Assembly: GCF_000987775.1 (NCBI RefSeq)
Contig: NZ_LAHO01000003.1
Location: forward strand, 294,947-358,946
Reading direction: 5' to 3'
From: Arsukibacterium ikkense
GTDB lineage: Bacteria; Pseudomonadota; Gammaproteobacteria; Enterobacterales; Alteromonadaceae
DNA: 64,000 nt
The notes beneath the pieces were generated by a model that saw only the letters and a program-made list of their open reading frames with translations, made no database searches and was not told the DNA's origin. Both the position numbers and the translations under genes were made by a program. Below are positions 35,748-45,900 of this stretch, one piece after another; positions within the stretch are counted from its first letter, which is position 1, and each line of letters begins with the position of its first letter.

Positions 35748-36569
35748 TTACTCAGCCAGGGCTGCACTGGGCTGATGCTCACGTTCAGCAACGGCGCTAA
35801 GCTGCTGCACATCACCCAGCGCCACAGCCTGCTCGCCCAGCAGAATCATCTTCTGGCCACGGCCGGTAATAAGCGTTGCATCATGCTCGTGCCAGTCGGT
35901 CGCGCGGCCTAACTGCGTATCCGCATCGTTACTGCCAACATAAATTAGCGGTAAAAAGGCTTCGCCCTGCGGCCCGTCTACAATACTGATATCCACCCGC
36001 CGCCAGATAGTGTCCAGCAAGCTTTTCGGTGGATGCAGTTTTAAACTGGCGATTTGATCAAAGCTGGCCAGATAATATTTACCATCAGTACCGAACAGCT
36101 CCAGATAGCCGCCCAGACTGTCATCCAGATCGCGGATATCAGCATGCTCTGTGCTCTGCTGGGTAATGGCCACGGCCGGGCGTAATTGTTCCATTTCTGT
36201 AGCAGCTTGCACCGCAGCCCTCACATCCTGCTCGTGCAATGCCAGACGCAACTTTAATAAAGCACTGAACATCGGTGCCGGCTCGCCAAATAAGGTGGCC
36301 GTCATGCCACCCTGATAAAAATCACGGCGGGCAGTGTCTGCCCGGATCAGCTGGCGCACATTCACCGCGCCCAGTAAAAAATCCGGATGCTGACGCACAA
36401 TCATATCCAGCTGGTTATCTGCCTTTTCCAGTTCACCGGCAATGCAAAGCAGTTCAACATAGGCTGCACGCATTGGCGCATTCAGCGGGTCGTCCCGTAA
36501 TACTGTCAGAGCATGTTCTAATGCGTCCTGTAACTGGCCGCTACTGATAAGTAAGTTAAGTTGTTTCAT
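35748..36569 (-). CDS. tagJ: T6SS accessory protein TagJ (ImpE)
   Basis: The 273-residue protein has an N-terminal helical, TPR-like region (GQLQDALEHALTVLRDDPLNAPMR, split near 12-35) and a C-terminal beta domain, matching the ImpE/SciE/TagJ family. TagJ binds the N-terminus of TssB and is thought to aid ClpV action on the sheath in some systems. Its position between the sheath genes and tssE is the same as impE in the Rhizobium imp locus. Confidence 0.92.
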   Translation of the reverse strand: MKQLNLLISSGQLQDALEHALTVLRDDPLNAPMRAAYVELLCIAGELEKADNQLDMIVRQHPDFLLGAVNVRQLIRADTARRDFYQGGMTATLFGEPAPMFSALLKLRLALHEQDVRAAVQAATEMEQLRPAVAITQQSTEHADIRDLDDSLGGYLELFGTDGKYYLASFDQIASLKLHPPKSLLDTIWRRVDISIVDGPQGEAFLPLIYVGSNDADTQLGRATDWHEHDATLITGRGQKMILLGEQAVALGDVQQLSAVAEREHQPSAALAE

Positions 36570-36577
36570 AAAAATCC

Positions 36578-38113
36578 TCAGGCTGTTGCCTTTTGCTTGG
36601 GAGAGAGCTCCGCGACTAATTTGACGGATGTCACCATGTGATCCAGCTGGAAATGGGGCTGTAACTGGATCACCGAATAATAGCGGCCAGGTTCACCCCT
36701 TTTCTCTTTAACCTTAATCCGAGCTTCACGCAGCGGGCGGCGGGCACGTACTTCATAAGACGCATCTTCGGAGGCCGTGGTATAGTTATGCAACCAGCGC
36801 TGCAAATCCTGTTCACACTCTTCAGCTGACACATAACCCCCTACTTTGTCACGACCAATAACTTTAATGTAATGGGCAAAACGGGCCACGCATAAAATGT
36901 ATTGCAACATCGCCGACAGCCGGGCGTTCACAGTCGACAGGGTTTTATCGTAAGATTTGGCCTCCTGTACCGAGGCGTTGTTGTAAAAGGCATAGAAATC
37001 GCTGTAAGGTACCGCTGACAAAGGTACAAAACCGCTGTCCGACAACGCCGCTTCAAAGCGATGTCCCACCAGTAAATTTACTGATGGCTTGTTAAAAGCC
37101 TGGTATTTCTCGGTCTCGTACTGGCTGACCGGCAAATGGGTCACCAGGCCAAAATTATAGTGGCCGGCCTTCATGCCGCGAATTTGACCAAACCAACCCG
37201 ACTCACTGTACGCCCTGACCAATACCCCGGCAAAAGCCCAGGCGGCATTACCCCACAGGTAATCCTGTTGCGGTCGGCTAAATTGTTCTTTAAAAACAAA
37301 ACCCTCACTGCGACTACCATCATCTTTATAGGGTGGCCGCATTAACACCTGCGGCAGCACCAACCCCAGAAAACGCGCGTCCTCCATATTTCGCAGTGAG
37401 CGCCATTTCACATATTCCGGTTGTTTAAACTGGCTGGCAATATCGGCTACCTGCCCCAGCTCCGAGAAATGATCAACGCCAAACAATGACGGATGGGCAG
37501 CCGTAATAAAGGGGGCAAAAGCAGCTGCGGCTGTGCGGGCCACTTCTTTTAAGGTATCCAGATCATTAATACTCTGGCCACGGCGAATTTTATGGCTTAT
37601 TTGATAATCGCCAATCAGCACGCCGAATGGCTCACCACCGGCCATATCAAATTCATTGTCGTAAATCAGTTTAAAAAAATCGCTCTGATCAAAATCGATA
37701 GCCCGGTTGATATCTTTACTCAGTTCAGGCCAGGATAAGGAGATTAATTTCACTTTAACTTTTTGTTCACGGTCATAACGCTCGGCTTGCTCGGTTAAAT
37801 ACAATAAACCACGCCAGCTGGCTTCCAGCTCCTGCAGCACCGGGTGATGCAAAATACCGTTAATTTGCTTGTTAATCAGGCTGTCAATTTCGGCGATAGC
37901 GCGCCCGAGAATGGGGGTAACAAAGGCGGCACTGACACAAGGGCGGCTTTCAATATGTTGCAGCCAATACAAAATGGCTTTCAGCGGATCCGCTTCACGT
38001 AAAAAGCGGCTTAGTAAGCCTTTATTGGCAAAACTGGCATAAGATGGACAAGGCCTGTTGTCCTCATCAGTATCAAAAACTGTGTCCGCAACAAAATTAA
38101 CTGCGTCAACCAT
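36578..38113 (-). CDS. tssC2: Second TssC-family sheath protein (ImpD-type)
   Basis: The 511-residue product is a TssC/EvpB homologue but clearly different from the one upstream. It shares ASWRGLLYL, the FDQSDFFKLIYDNEFDMAGGEPFG region, and RFAHYIKVIGRDK. In imp-type clusters this position is impD. Whether it co-assembles in the sheath or has a special place at its end is not settled by sequence. It is separated from tssC1 by 76 bases containing an 11-bp hairpin, so it is probably expressed at a lower level. Confidence 0.9.
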   Translation of the reverse strand: MVDAVNFVADTVFDTDEDNRPCPSYASFANKGLLSRFLREADPLKAILYWLQHIESRPCVSAAFVTPILGRAIAEIDSLINKQINGILHHPVLQELEASWRGLLYLTEQAERYDREQKVKVKLISLSWPELSKDINRAIDFDQSDFFKLIYDNEFDMAGGEPFGVLIGDYQISHKIRRGQSINDLDTLKEVARTAAAAFAPFITAAHPSLFGVDHFSELGQVADIASQFKQPEYVKWRSLRNMEDARFLGLVLPQVLMRPPYKDDGSRSEGFVFKEQFSRPQQDYLWGNAAWAFAGVLVRAYSESGWFGQIRGMKAGHYNFGLVTHLPVSQYETEKYQAFNKPSVNLLVGHRFEAALSDSGFVPLSAVPYSDFYAFYNNASVQEAKSYDKTLSTVNARLSAMLQYILCVARFAHYIKVIGRDKVGGYVSAEECEQDLQRWLHNYTTASEDASYEVRARRPLREARIKVKEKRGEPGRYYSVIQLQPHFQLDHMVTSVKLVAELSPKQKATA

Positions 38114-38160
38114 GACCTGTCCGTCCCTGCTTTAATGTACTGCTTAAGCACCGGCGTTGT

Positions 38161-38183
38161 GGCCTGCAGCACTGCTGCAGGCC
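38161..38183 (-). terminator. 11-bp hairpin between the two tssC genes
   Basis: GGCCTGCAGCA (38161-38171) pairs perfectly with TGCTGCAGGCC (38173-38183), one base apart, and lies 7 bases after the tssC1 stop. No T run follows on the minus strand. It is likely to block 3' exonucleases or cause partial termination after the sheath genes. Confidence 0.55.
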
Positions 38184-38189
38184 GGGCCG

Positions 38190-39683
38190 TTAGCTACCCA
38201 TTTCCGGAATTTTGGCTACTAAACGTAATGAAGTAGACAGTTCTTCCAATTGTAACCAGGGTCTCAACCAGGCAACCGCATTGTAAGAACCCGGGCGCCC
38301 CGGGATCTCGCGCACCTGCACTTTGGCATCGGCCAGTGGGTAACGGGCACGTACTTCCTGACCACTGCCTTCTGAGGCGTTAACGTAAGTCAGGATCCAG
38401 CGGTTTAACCATACTTCAACGTCTTCCGCTTCCATAAAGCTACCAATTTTGTCGCGCGCCAGAACTTTTAAGTAATGGGCAAAACGTGACGTCGCCATTA
38501 AATAGGGTAAGCGGGCAGAGATAGCGGCATTAGCAGTCGCTTCCGGGCTGTCATATTTCTTCGGCTTCTGGGCAGTCTGAGCACCAAAAAACACGGCATA
38601 GTCAGTATTTTTGTAGTGACATAACGGTAAAAAGCCCATTTTACCCAGTTCAGCCTCGCGCCGATCGGTAATGCCAATTTCAGTCGGGCATTTCAGATCC
38701 GGGTCACCATCATCACTCATAAAAATATGCGACGGTAAGCCTTCCACTTTACCACCACCTTCCGCGCCACGAATGGCGGTACAGAAACCATACTGTGCAA
38801 AAGCATTGGTTAGCCGGCTACCCAATACATAAGCGGCATTCATCCAGCAGTAGTGATTGTGGTTGGTGTTTTTAGCAACCGCTTTCTGGCCATCAAGCTC
38901 AAACTCTTCATAACCGAACTCTTCCACCGGACTGGTAGCATTACCGTAAGGTAAACGCGCTAATACCCGCGGCATGGTCAGGGTAACAAAGCGCGAGTCA
39001 TCACTGTCACGGAATGAGCGCCATTTGGTGTATTCCAGTGATTCAAATATTTTCTCTAAATCGCGAGGTTTTGACAGTTCGGTCCACTCATCGAAGCCAA
39101 ACAGTGCGGGTGACGCACTGGATAAAAACGGGCAAAAACCAGCGGCAGATACATTCGACATGTAGGTCAGGGTTTCGATATCTTCCGGGTGATTGGTAAA
39201 CTCGTAGTCACCAATAATCGCGCCATATGGCTCGCCACCCGGGGTACCAAATTCTGTCTCATACACCTTTTTAAAGGTTTGGCTCTGGTCAAACTCAACC
39301 GCTTTACTTAAATCTTTGTAAAGCTCCTTTTTACTCATACTGATCATCCGGATCTTCAGCGAACCACTGGTTTCAGAGTTGGTTACCAGATGATTAAGCC
39401 CGCGCCAGCTACCTTCTAACTTCTGAAAGTCTTCAGCGTGCATAATGGCCGCTAACTGATCAGAAATCAGAGTATCAAGCCGGTCAATAGCCTCGTTAAA
39501 GGTTACCGTCAGGTTTTTATTCCAGCTTACCGTACCGCTCATCGCTTCTTCAGTTAAGGTGCGAATTAACTCTTCAGCGCGCGAAGCATCCGTTTGTTTG
39601 GTGGCACCAATGGCCTGATCCAGTAATGAGCCCAGCTCAGTGCTGCTGCTGTCGTGGCTTTGTACTAAGGCTTCCGTACTCAT
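38190..39683 (-). CDS. tssC: T6SS contractile sheath large subunit TssC
   Basis: The 497-residue protein is TssC (VipB/ImpC), with [44 protein letters not shown] (spread over about 130-165), [24 protein letters not shown], and [17 protein letters not shown] near the C-terminus. With TssB it polymerises into the sheath whose contraction drives the Hcp tube outward. It starts one base after tssB, so the two sheath subunits are made together. Confidence 0.97.
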   Translation of the reverse strand: MSTEALVQSHDSSSTELGSLLDQAIGATKQTDASRAEELIRTLTEEAMSGTVSWNKNLTVTFNEAIDRLDTLISDQLAAIMHAEDFQKLEGSWRGLNHLVTNSETSGSLKIRMISMSKKELYKDLSKAVEFDQSQTFKKVYETEFGTPGGEPYGAIIGDYEFTNHPEDIETLTYMSNVSAAGFCPFLSSASPALFGFDEWTELSKPRDLEKIFESLEYTKWRSFRDSDDSRFVTLTMPRVLARLPYGNATSPVEEFGYEEFELDGQKAVAKNTNHNHYCWMNAAYVLGSRLTNAFAQYGFCTAIRGAEGGGKVEGLPSHIFMSDDGDPDLKCPTEIGITDRREAELGKMGFLPLCHYKNTDYAVFFGAQTAQKPKKYDSPEATANAAISARLPYLMATSRFAHYLKVLARDKIGSFMEAEDVEVWLNRWILTYVNASEGSGQEVRARYPLADAKVQVREIPGRPGSYNAVAWLRPWLQLEELSTSLRLVAKIPEMGS

Positions 39684-39684
39684 G

Positions 39685-40185
39685 TTATTTGTCCTCTAAA
39701 TTCAGTTCCTGCGCCAGCTGTTGCAGGTCAGCATCACTGTTAAGTACCCGTTCCAGGATGTTTTCCAGATCTTCAGAGCGGTCGATTTTAGTCATTAAAT
39801 CGCGCAGCTTGTTGCGGGTCGCCATCAGTTTTTCCAGTGGCTCAACCTGGCGGACAATAGCGGCAGGTTCAAAGTCCTGCATCGATTTAAATTCAAGCTC
39901 GACGGCAAATTCACTGCCATCAGCGGCCAGCTTGTTCTCGACTTTGAAGTTTAACTTCGGGTTCATCCGCTTCAATACTTCATCAAAATTATCGCGATCA
40001 ATCTGAACAAAACGGCGATCTTTCAACGGCTTTAACGCCTGAGTGTTGTGGCCGGCGAAATCACCCATCACACCAACAACAAAAGGCAGTTCCTTCTTAA
40101 CTGCGCTACCTTCGGTCTCGACATCATAAGTAATGTGAACTCTTGGTTTGCGCACCCGTGACAACTTACTGTGAATACTTTCCAT
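39685..40185 (-). CDS. tssB: T6SS contractile sheath small subunit TssB
   Basis: The 166-residue product starts [24 protein letters not shown] and contains [12 protein letters not shown] and [18 protein letters not shown], hallmarks of TssB (VipA/ImpB). The C-terminal helix (residues 125-165) is the part that pairs with TssC and carries the ClpV-related features. GGAGAG-type sequence precedes the ATG. It lies 60 bases after tssA. Confidence 0.97.
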   Translation of the reverse strand: MESIHSKLSRVRKPRVHITYDVETEGSAVKKELPFVVGVMGDFAGHNTQALKPLKDRRFVQIDRDNFDEVLKRMNPKLNFKVENKLAADGSEFAVELEFKSMQDFEPAAIVRQVEPLEKLMATRNKLRDLMTKIDRSEDLENILERVLNSDADLQQLAQELNLEDK

Positions 40186-40245
40186 TTACTCTCTCCTATC
40201 ATTTGTCTGTCGTGGCCGCGCAGGCAACGCTGGCCGGTTGCACTA

Positions 40246-41340
40246 CTACTTAGTCTGCGGTATCCCCGCCAGACGAAAATAACTGTTTCGGGTACTACTA
40301 TCGTCAATCAACTCCTGCAACAGCTCCGGCAAAGTAAGATCACTCCAGCGGATCACCTGTTCAAGCGCGTATGACATTGGCGAATGGGGTTCGGTCTTGC
40401 GAAAAAAATCAACGGCATGTTGCAATGAACGAATAACCTGCTGGCGTGATTGCAGTTGTTCATCAACATTACTCGGGTTGAGGTTAACTGCGGCTCCCTC
40501 AACACTGTCTGTCGCGGGGATATCCACAGCCACTTTCAGCTTATCTGCCGCCAGATAATTAACCGCATCCAGGCATTTCTGCATCGCTTTACTGATCGCC
40601 GTTGTCGGCTGAGGTTCACCGGCCATAGCGGCATCCATGGCATCAGACAGTAATTTAAATTCAGCAATCGCCAGTTGAATATCATCGCGAAGCTGCAGAT
40701 AAAAACTCGCCGGCGTTTCCAGTACCGCCTGCTGAATTTGCTCCAGGCTGGCAATACCCGCATCGGCCCGCTGCTTTTGTTTGTTTTCATCTTTACGGGA
40801 TAAATCAGCTGCCCGCACATATTGCCAGCAGGCAAAACAGCCCACCGAGCTAATATCAGTCAGCGGTATGCTTAAGATCGGGGTAATTAAGGCACCGTCG
40901 CCTTCGTAGCCATTCAAGCCGATAAGGGGCGCGATGCGCGCATCCATACCTTCATCATCAGGCAAGGGATACAAGTGCTGCCAGAAATGCTCTATTAACA
41001 AACGGGTTGCTTTAAAACCGCATGCCAGACCCGAAAAACCCTCAGTGCGGCACCAGGTTTCTATCAGCCAGGCAGCAAATTCCAGATCTTTGCTCTGATT
41101 GGTCAGGATCTCCGGCAAAGCCTGCGCCAGTGGCCGCCAATCGAGCACCAGCGCCTGAAAATCATCATCTTCAAACAACATAGCCCTTTCATTAGCCCTG
41201 GCCTGACTGCGCACATCTTTGAGGGTGTAATACTGTGAAGTCGGTGAGATATCACTGCGAGGATCAATGCCTGCCGGTGTGTGATCTGACACGGGCTTTA
41301 TTAACAACTCAAAATCTATTAATTCACTGCGATCCATCAC
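40246..41340 (-). CDS. tssA: T6SS cap protein TssA
   Basis: The 364-residue protein has the ImpA_N domain with PAGIDPRSD, followed by WRPLAQALPEIL and LEFAAWLIETWCRTEGFSGL, and a less conserved C-terminal region that defines TssA subtypes. TssA binds baseplate and sheath and primes or caps tail polymerisation. It is the first gene of the operon tssA-B-C-C2-tagJ-E-F-G-clpV, with a promoter just upstream inside the gap to pppA. ATG 41337 is a second possible start. Confidence 0.92.
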   Translation of the reverse strand: MMDRSELIDFELLIKPVSDHTPAGIDPRSDISPTSQYYTLKDVRSQARANERAMLFEDDDFQALVLDWRPLAQALPEILTNQSKDLEFAAWLIETWCRTEGFSGLACGFKATRLLIEHFWQHLYPLPDDEGMDARIAPLIGLNGYEGDGALITPILSIPLTDISSVGCFACWQYVRAADLSRKDENKQKQRADAGIASLEQIQQAVLETPASFYLQLRDDIQLAIAEFKLLSDAMDAAMAGEPQPTTAISKAMQKCLDAVNYLAADKLKVAVDIPATDSVEGAAVNLNPSNVDEQLQSRQQVIRSLQHAVDFFRKTEPHSPMSYALEQVIRWSDLTLPELLQELIDDSSTRNSYFRLAGIPQTK

Positions 41341-41378
41341 AATTAACCATTAAATCTATTAACAGCAAAATATGTTAC

Positions 41379-41408
41379 TTTATAGTTCACCAAATAACAA
41401 CAATGCAA
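41379..41408 (-). promoter_or_regulatory. Candidate promoter of the tssA-clpV operon
   Basis: On the minus strand TTGCAT (41408-41403) and TATAAA (41384-41379) are 18 bases apart, with transcription expected near 41372 and the tssA ATG at 41340. The 75-base gap to pppA is AT-rich. If active it separates the sheath/baseplate operon from the tagH-pppA operon. Confidence 0.5.
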
Positions 41409-41415
41409 ACTATAT

Positions 41416-42186
41416 TTATACAATTTTTAGATTGAGCGGTATGGTTTTGTCATTTAAGTTAATGTTATTACTGTTATGTAACTTCACTAAAATGCTGGTG
41501 ACATTGTCTTTGGCACCTGCCACCAGAGTGGAATGCAATAACGCTTTACTGGCGTCGGCGATATCATCATGTTGTAAATACTGATGAATTTCATGATCGG
41601 GCAGTTCTTTGGTTAAACCATCAGTACACAATAAAAATAAATCACCCGGCCGGCAGGCCGCAGACCTGATAGCAACCTCCAGCTCAGTATCAACGCCAAC
41701 CGCCCGGGTAATCACATTGGCTAACTCATGAGTTTCGGCTTCACTGGCCGCCAGCAGCCCCTGAGCCACCATTTCATTTACCTGACTATGGTCATGGCTC
41801 AGCTGTATTAGCTGATTGTCTCGCAGTAAATAGCAACGGCTGTCCCCTGCCCAGAGTAAATGATAGTGTTGCTGCTGAATTAGCAACACTACCACCGTTG
41901 AACCGGCCAGGGTGCCCAGCAACTGCTGTTTGCTGTATTTCACCAGCGCCTGATTAGCGTCTTGCAATGCCTGCTGCAATAACGCCGGGCTTATGCGCTC
42001 GCCAGCGTTGTCGACCACTGTCTTTAACATGTCCATTACCATCTGACTGGCCACATCACCTGCCGCATGGCCACCCATACCGTCGGCTACCGCCCAAACA
42101 CCGGCTTCTGGCATCGCCAGACAGGCGTCTTCATTAAGTTGTCGAACCAGGCCTTTATGGCTTTGTGCATGAAATGCAATATGCAT
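41416..42186 (-). CDS. pppA: T6SS PP2C-type phosphatase PppA
   Basis: The 256-residue product is a PP2C serine/threonine phosphatase. Metal-binding aspartates appear in RQLNEDAC, VWAVADGMGGHAAG (Asp near 34), LLWAGDSRCYLL, DLFLLCTDGLTKEL and AKDNVTSILV, all in the family order. In T6SS clusters PppA reverses PpkA phosphorylation of the FHA protein and thereby turns firing off. It lies 18 bases after tagF at the end of the tagH-tssJKLM-tagF-pppA operon. Confidence 0.94.
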   Translation of the reverse strand: MHIAFHAQSHKGLVRQLNEDACLAMPEAGVWAVADGMGGHAAGDVASQMVMDMLKTVVDNAGERISPALLQQALQDANQALVKYSKQQLLGTLAGSTVVVLLIQQQHYHLLWAGDSRCYLLRDNQLIQLSHDHSQVNEMVAQGLLAASEAETHELANVITRAVGVDTELEVAIRSAACRPGDLFLLCTDGLTKELPDHEIHQYLQHDDIADASKALLHSTLVAGAKDNVTSILVKLHNSNNINLNDKTIPLNLKIV

Positions 42187-42204
42187 ATAGCAGATACGTC
42201 CAGA

Positions 42205-42933
42205 TTAATAGTGAATTTGTTTTTGTTGCCAGTTCCAGCGCGACCAGTCGCCATCGAGCATAGCGGCATACTGGCTTACCTGAGGCAGGCCTGAGGTTAC
42301 CAGTAAACAAGGCGCTACCTGCTCCGAGCCAGCAGTCCACCACAGGCAATAACGGGAAAATTGCTGCAAATAGCTCTGATGTAACAACGCCAGGCTGTCC
42401 AGCGGCTGGTTGGCACTGATGATCCAGGCCTGGCGTATCGCCTCGTTGTTACTTTGACTGACACTAAAACGCTTGGCTTGCGGCCAGTTAAGTTCGCTGC
42501 GGTTCAGCTGCGCTAACCAGGTTTGCAGGTTAAAGCCTTCATCCAGCGTCGCCAGCACCTGTTGCTCGGTGATATCGGTCCAGTCACTGTCTTGCCAGGC
42601 TTGTACCGGCGTAACGTTTAGCTCTGCTGCCAGGGTAAAGGGGTAATGACGCCCGACCTGATCGACAGATGGCATCAGAGTGCCAGCCATGGCGTTATCA
42701 CTGCACACTCCTGGCGATAAGGCAAAATGCCAGATAGGGCTGGTTAAATAAGTGTCCAGCCACTTGCCACCTAACTGTTCGCGGCTTACCGCGAGCACTG
42801 CCTGCAACCATTCGTTCCAACTATCGACAAAGGCTACGTCCAGACCCTGAGCGAGAAAATCGCCCTGGCTGACCACCTTGCCACAAATTCCTAACTGCGC
42901 CGCAGCGCTTTTAACTACAGGCTGGCCGGACAC
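42205..42933 (-). CDS. tagF: T6SS post-translational repressor TagF
   Basis: The 242-residue protein has the TagF/ImpM/SciT signature: GICGKVVSQGDFLAQGLD near the N-terminus, PIWHFALSPGVCSDNAMAGTLMPSVDQVGRHYP (split over about 83-115), and FTLAAEL. TagF represses T6SS assembly independently of PppA, and loss of PppA and TagF activates secretion in Pseudomonas. Its start overlaps the tssM stop by 19 bases. Confidence 0.92.
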   Translation of the reverse strand: MSGQPVVKSAAAQLGICGKVVSQGDFLAQGLDVAFVDSWNEWLQAVLAVSREQLGGKWLDTYLTSPIWHFALSPGVCSDNAMAGTLMPSVDQVGRHYPFTLAAELNVTPVQAWQDSDWTDITEQQVLATLDEGFNLQTWLAQLNRSELNWPQAKRFSVSQSNNEAIRQAWIISANQPLDSLALLHQSYLQQFSRYCLWWTAGSEQVAPCLLVTSGLPQVSQYAAMLDGDWSRWNWQQKQIHY

Positions 42934-45900
42934 GAAAACGCCTCCAATTCGTTACTCCAGAACGGAGTGTTAACGGTATCGGGCACCAGTTCCAAGCGGG
43001 CCTTATTACCCTGCACCGCTAAATGCAACACTTTGTCAGTGCGGGTTTGCGGGCGCTCGCGGGTCAGCTCGTCCAGCAGCCGGAACCATGACCATTCCCC
43101 CTCGTAACTGGCATTGGCTGATAAGCCGGCGTTGGCAGGGGTAAACACCAGCCGGGTCTGCAGCTTGTTACGATCGCCTGGCCAGTAGAACTGGCTGGAG
43201 CGGGTTGGCCCGTGCCGGTAAGACAGCTCCTGACCATCGATATCTAACATAAGATGGGTGATGTGCCGGTCCAGAAACAATGGCCTTAAACTAAAGCCTA
43301 CTTTTAGCTTCTGGCTGCCTGGTTCAAAAAAGGTACTGCGGATCCGCTGCGCACTCTGAAACGTTCTAAGCACACTGGCATCCAGACCAATATCTTTTTT
43401 AAACGACCAGTTGGTGCGGCTGGTGTTAACAAAAGGGCTCAGATAGTCTTTGAAAAAGCTGTCCAGGGTGCCACCATAGCCAAAGAAGCGCTCAAAATCA
43501 CGTAATTTGATATCTTCGCTGGAGCGGCGGTTCAATGGGTAACGCCCGGCAATAGCACCGCGATATTCTGCCAGCACTTTACCCTGCCAGGCTTCGTTAA
43601 TATGCTGCCGGCTGCCACTGGCAAACAGCTGAGCGGTGTCGCTGGAAATACTCCCCAGCCAGTTACTGAAGGGTGCAGGCACTTCGCTGCGTAACCGGCG
43701 TAAGGCGATGTTCAGCTCGTTGCCTTCCTGAGAGTTCAACTGGTTAGCGTAAGCCTGTCTTGCCATGCCCCCCGGCACATACAGCCGCTCCAGATAATCA
43801 TAATAACGCCGGGTAGTCTGGCCAATCTGTTCCAGCTGACTGGCGTCAACGGCCAGCAGGGCTGAAAATGACGCTTCCACCTCTTTGCCTGGTAAGCTGC
43901 GGCTCAGATCCGGCATTTCATCAGGTAACAAGCGGTTCAAACGCGCTGTCTGGCTGGAAAACTGGGTTTGTGCCACTTTACCCGCAACATTTAATGCCGC
44001 ATCCATCTCCGCCGACTCTGGCAACTGGGTTAGCCGCAGATTTTTCTGAGCCGCTTTAATAATATTCTGAATAGGTTGCTCCGGCCCTGCCAGGATCCTG
44101 GTGTGAGCCAGGCCCTGCTCCACATTGGTAATGGGTTGCAGTTCAATATCATTTAGCAGCTCTTGCCATATATACACATAGTCACGTAAATAGCGCATGG
44201 TGACCTGCTCAGATAAGTCGGCGTTGCTCTGCTCAGTTGCGCCCTCTTCTGCATCACCATATACCCAGCTATCGGCCATCAGTTGGCGGATTATCCGTCG
44301 TTTTTCAATATTAAATACCCCGTGAAAGCCCTGGTAGGTATATAAACCCGGGATGCCCTGACGCAGCGGCTTACCACTGCGCCGGCTGAACAAGGTTACG
44401 CTGTCGGTCGCCAGCACATCTGACAAGCGAAAATCAGGGATATGGCTATCCATCAGTTCAGTGCGGATCCGCTGATAGGCACGCTCTGCCAGCGGCACCG
44501 TCATCAGCAAATCGCGGGCACTTGCCACCACGGTCTCATCATAGCGAGCGCCCTGAATACCCGCATCCAGCAACGCATCAAGATGGCTTTGTAATGACAC
44601 GCGCAGTGGTTGATTGATCTCTGCCGGTAGCATCCGCTCGGTAAACTGGGCAAACCAGGCCTGAACTTGCTCAGCGTCAAACTGCGCCGGTTGAAAAATC
44701 ATCAGATAGGTTTTCAGGGTTTCGTACAGATAATCCCGATGCTCAGCATGCTGCTGCATATCAGAGGTTAAAGTTTGCAATATAAACGGCACAAACTCGG
44801 CGTATAATGCCCGCTGATACGCTGTTTTCGCCGATTGTCCCAGTTTGTCGCCCTGATACAACCCCAGGTTTTTCGGGCCAGCTGCCGGCAATAAACCAGC
44901 ATAACCGGCAGGCATATCGCGTAATACATTTAGTTGCTCATTTAATTGCAGCATAGACTGTTGGCTGCTTTGCTGTTCAATAGTCTGATAGTGCTTCAGC
45001 GATAATGCCACTTCATCCACCAGCTGTCGGTTCCAGTTATAACTCGACACCCAGGCGCTAAGCAGCCAAATAGATAACACCGCCGTTGCCGCCAGCGTGC
45101 CGTGCCGGATCCAGCGATGTTTATTTTTATGTTGTAAATTAACCGATGCCAGTTCACGTTCCGGAATAACAATCTGCTCAAAGAAACGCTTTAAGAAATA
45201 ACTTTTGCCCTCGCCGGTATGGCGGCGTAGTGGTGGTTCAGCCAAACCAAAGTTGCCCCCCAGCTGTGCCATAATCCGGTCAATTGGCTGGCCCTGTTGT
45301 GTCGCGCTGGCAATATAAACTCCGCGCAGCATGGTGGCTTTTTCAAAAGGGTTAGGTGCAAAAATTTCTTTTAAAAAATCATCGGCCGCACTTTGCAATA
45401 ACCGCAGCTGGCGTGGAAACTCATATATTGCCGCCCGGCTTTGCTGTTCGCGCTCTGTTTGCAACCGGCTAAACAGGCGCTGATGCAGGCGGTTTACCAT
45501 GGCATGGAACTCTTTGTTAAACTGCGCCACCACGCCTTTTTCTTCGTTCTCCGGGTCCAAACCAAAAGTGGTACCCCACACCTGCTCCCGATCTTCCGGT
45601 GCTAAGTCATCAAAAAACTCTGAAAAACCAGCAATCAGATCAGCCTTGGTAAACATCACATAAACCGGGAAGGTCATTCCCAGCTGATTTTGTAATTCCT
45701 GCACCCGCTGTTTAATGGCCCGGGCATGTAAATTGCGTTCAGTGCGGGTTTGGCTGAGTAAATCAGCCAGGCTGACAAACACAATAACACCATTAATTGG
45801 CCGGCGTGGCCGGTGCTTACGTAACAAACCTAAAAAGCCCTGCCAGGCGGTTGCGTCCTGCTGTGCATGGCTGTCTTGTGTGGTATAACGACCTGCCGTA

